NCBI GenBank assembly: GCA_905200565.1
Contig: CAJKKX010000160.1
Location: 1-5,979, forward strand
Origin: an uncultured Lachnospiraceae bacterium
GTDB taxonomy: Bacteria > Bacillota_A > Clostridia > Lachnospirales > Lachnospiraceae
Direction of reading: 5' to 3'
DNA: 5,979 nt
Position numbers and translations under genes: made by a program. Positions within the stretch are counted from its first letter, which is position 1. Each line of letters begins with the position of its first letter. The notes under the pieces were generated by a model. That model made no database searches, was not told where the DNA came from, and was given only the letters and a program-made list of their open reading frames with translations. This document shows, one piece after another, positions 5,783 through 5,979 of the stretch.

Positions 5783-5979
5783 ATGTATCATTTTTTTGTA
5801 TCCGGAGAGCAGATCGGAGAAAAGAAGATTACAATTACAGGAAGTGACGTAAATCATATCAAAAATGTCCTGCGCATGGCGGTGGGAGAACAGATTACGG
5901 TCAGCAGCGGCGCCGACAGCACGCCCCGTCCCATACCCGCTCCGGTCCCCACAAAAAACATGGTAATGATTGCGATCAG
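5783..5979 (+). CDS. rsmE: 16S rRNA m3U1498 methyltransferase, N-terminal fragment, 3' end chimeric
   Basis: RsmE methylates N3 of U1498 in 16S rRNA using S-adenosylmethionine. Only the start of the PUA-like RNA-binding domain is present: MYHFFVSGEQIGEKKITITG, then DVNHIKNVLRMAVGEQITV, which carries the family's H-x(2)-VLR-x(3)-G signature. The SPOUT methyltransferase domain with its knot is missing. The ATG at 5783 is preceded by AGGGAG (5774-5779) with a short three-base gap, overlapping the prmA stop. From residue 44 (base 5912) the sequence turns into a Pro-rich peptide (ADSTPRPIPAPVPTK) unlike RsmE, where an acidic/Gly turn and a strand such as EYLCRI would be expected. The frame is still open at the window end, but bases after about 5911 probably belong to other DNA. 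Confidence 0.85.
   Translation, partial: MYHFFVSGEQIGEKKITITGSDVNHIKNVLRMAVGEQITVSSGADSTPRPIPAPVPTKNMVMIAI
5912..5979 (-). other. foreign tail; possible coding fragment on the minus strand
   Basis: Read on the minus strand from 5979, this segment gives an open frame of about 22 residues, hydrophobic and Gly-rich: LIAIITMFFVGTGAGMGRGV. This looks like part of a transmembrane helix and loop of an integral membrane protein. A multidrug (MATE-type) transporter with its GTG-GMG loop is one possibility, at low confidence. It has neither start nor stop in the window. The plus-strand reading is an unlikely Pro-rich continuation of rsmE. Confidence 0.3.

Noticed and set aside
5810..5826. Illumina-adapter-like start (AGATCGGA) inside the rsmE region
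   Set aside because: Only the first eight bases match an adapter, and the bases encode conserved RsmE N-terminal residues (QIGEKK), so it is genuine coding sequence.

Overview
The window reads as a chimeric metagenomic contig. At least two, and probably three, unrelated DNA sources meet in it, and neither outer join looks biological.

Positions 1 to about 1630 are a tightly packed block of GC-rich phage or prophage morphogenesis genes, all on the plus strand with 1-8 base overlaps. It holds two small membrane proteins, an unrecognised 93-residue protein, a minor tail protein Z-like gene and the first ~73 residues of a probable head-tail joining protein. Codon use and GC suggest a proteobacterial host, perhaps Desulfovibrionaceae; the host guess is weak.

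Positions ~1611/1641 to ~5911 are a Lachnospiraceae-type (Firmicutes) chromosomal locus: the 3' end of dnaJ, a terminator, a promoter, a large cell-surface protein gene, prmA and the start of rsmE. The order dnaJ-prmA-rsmE is common in Clostridia. Here a surface-protein gene with its own strong sigma-A type promoter sits between dnaJ and prmA. No terminator was found between that gene and prmA, so its promoter may also drive the two methyltransferases that modify the translation apparatus (ribosomal protein L11 and 16S rRNA).

The surface protein has a signal peptide, a Lys/Glu/Pro/Thr repeat stalk, a beta-rich region, an Ig-like domain, a YDG-type domain and a sortase-like C-terminal anchor. 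It is split by a +1 frame change inside the Ig-like domain (3533-3576), so it is either a pseudogene or carries a sequencing error. Removing one base there would restore an 883-residue protein.

The last ~68 bases (from about 5912) stop looking like rsmE and become a GC-richer segment that reads as a hydrophobic Gly-rich peptide on the minus strand, so a second join is likely. I see no new defence or mobile system. The points worth checking are the two joins, the frameshift, the inserted surface gene and the inverted repeat upstream of its promoter.
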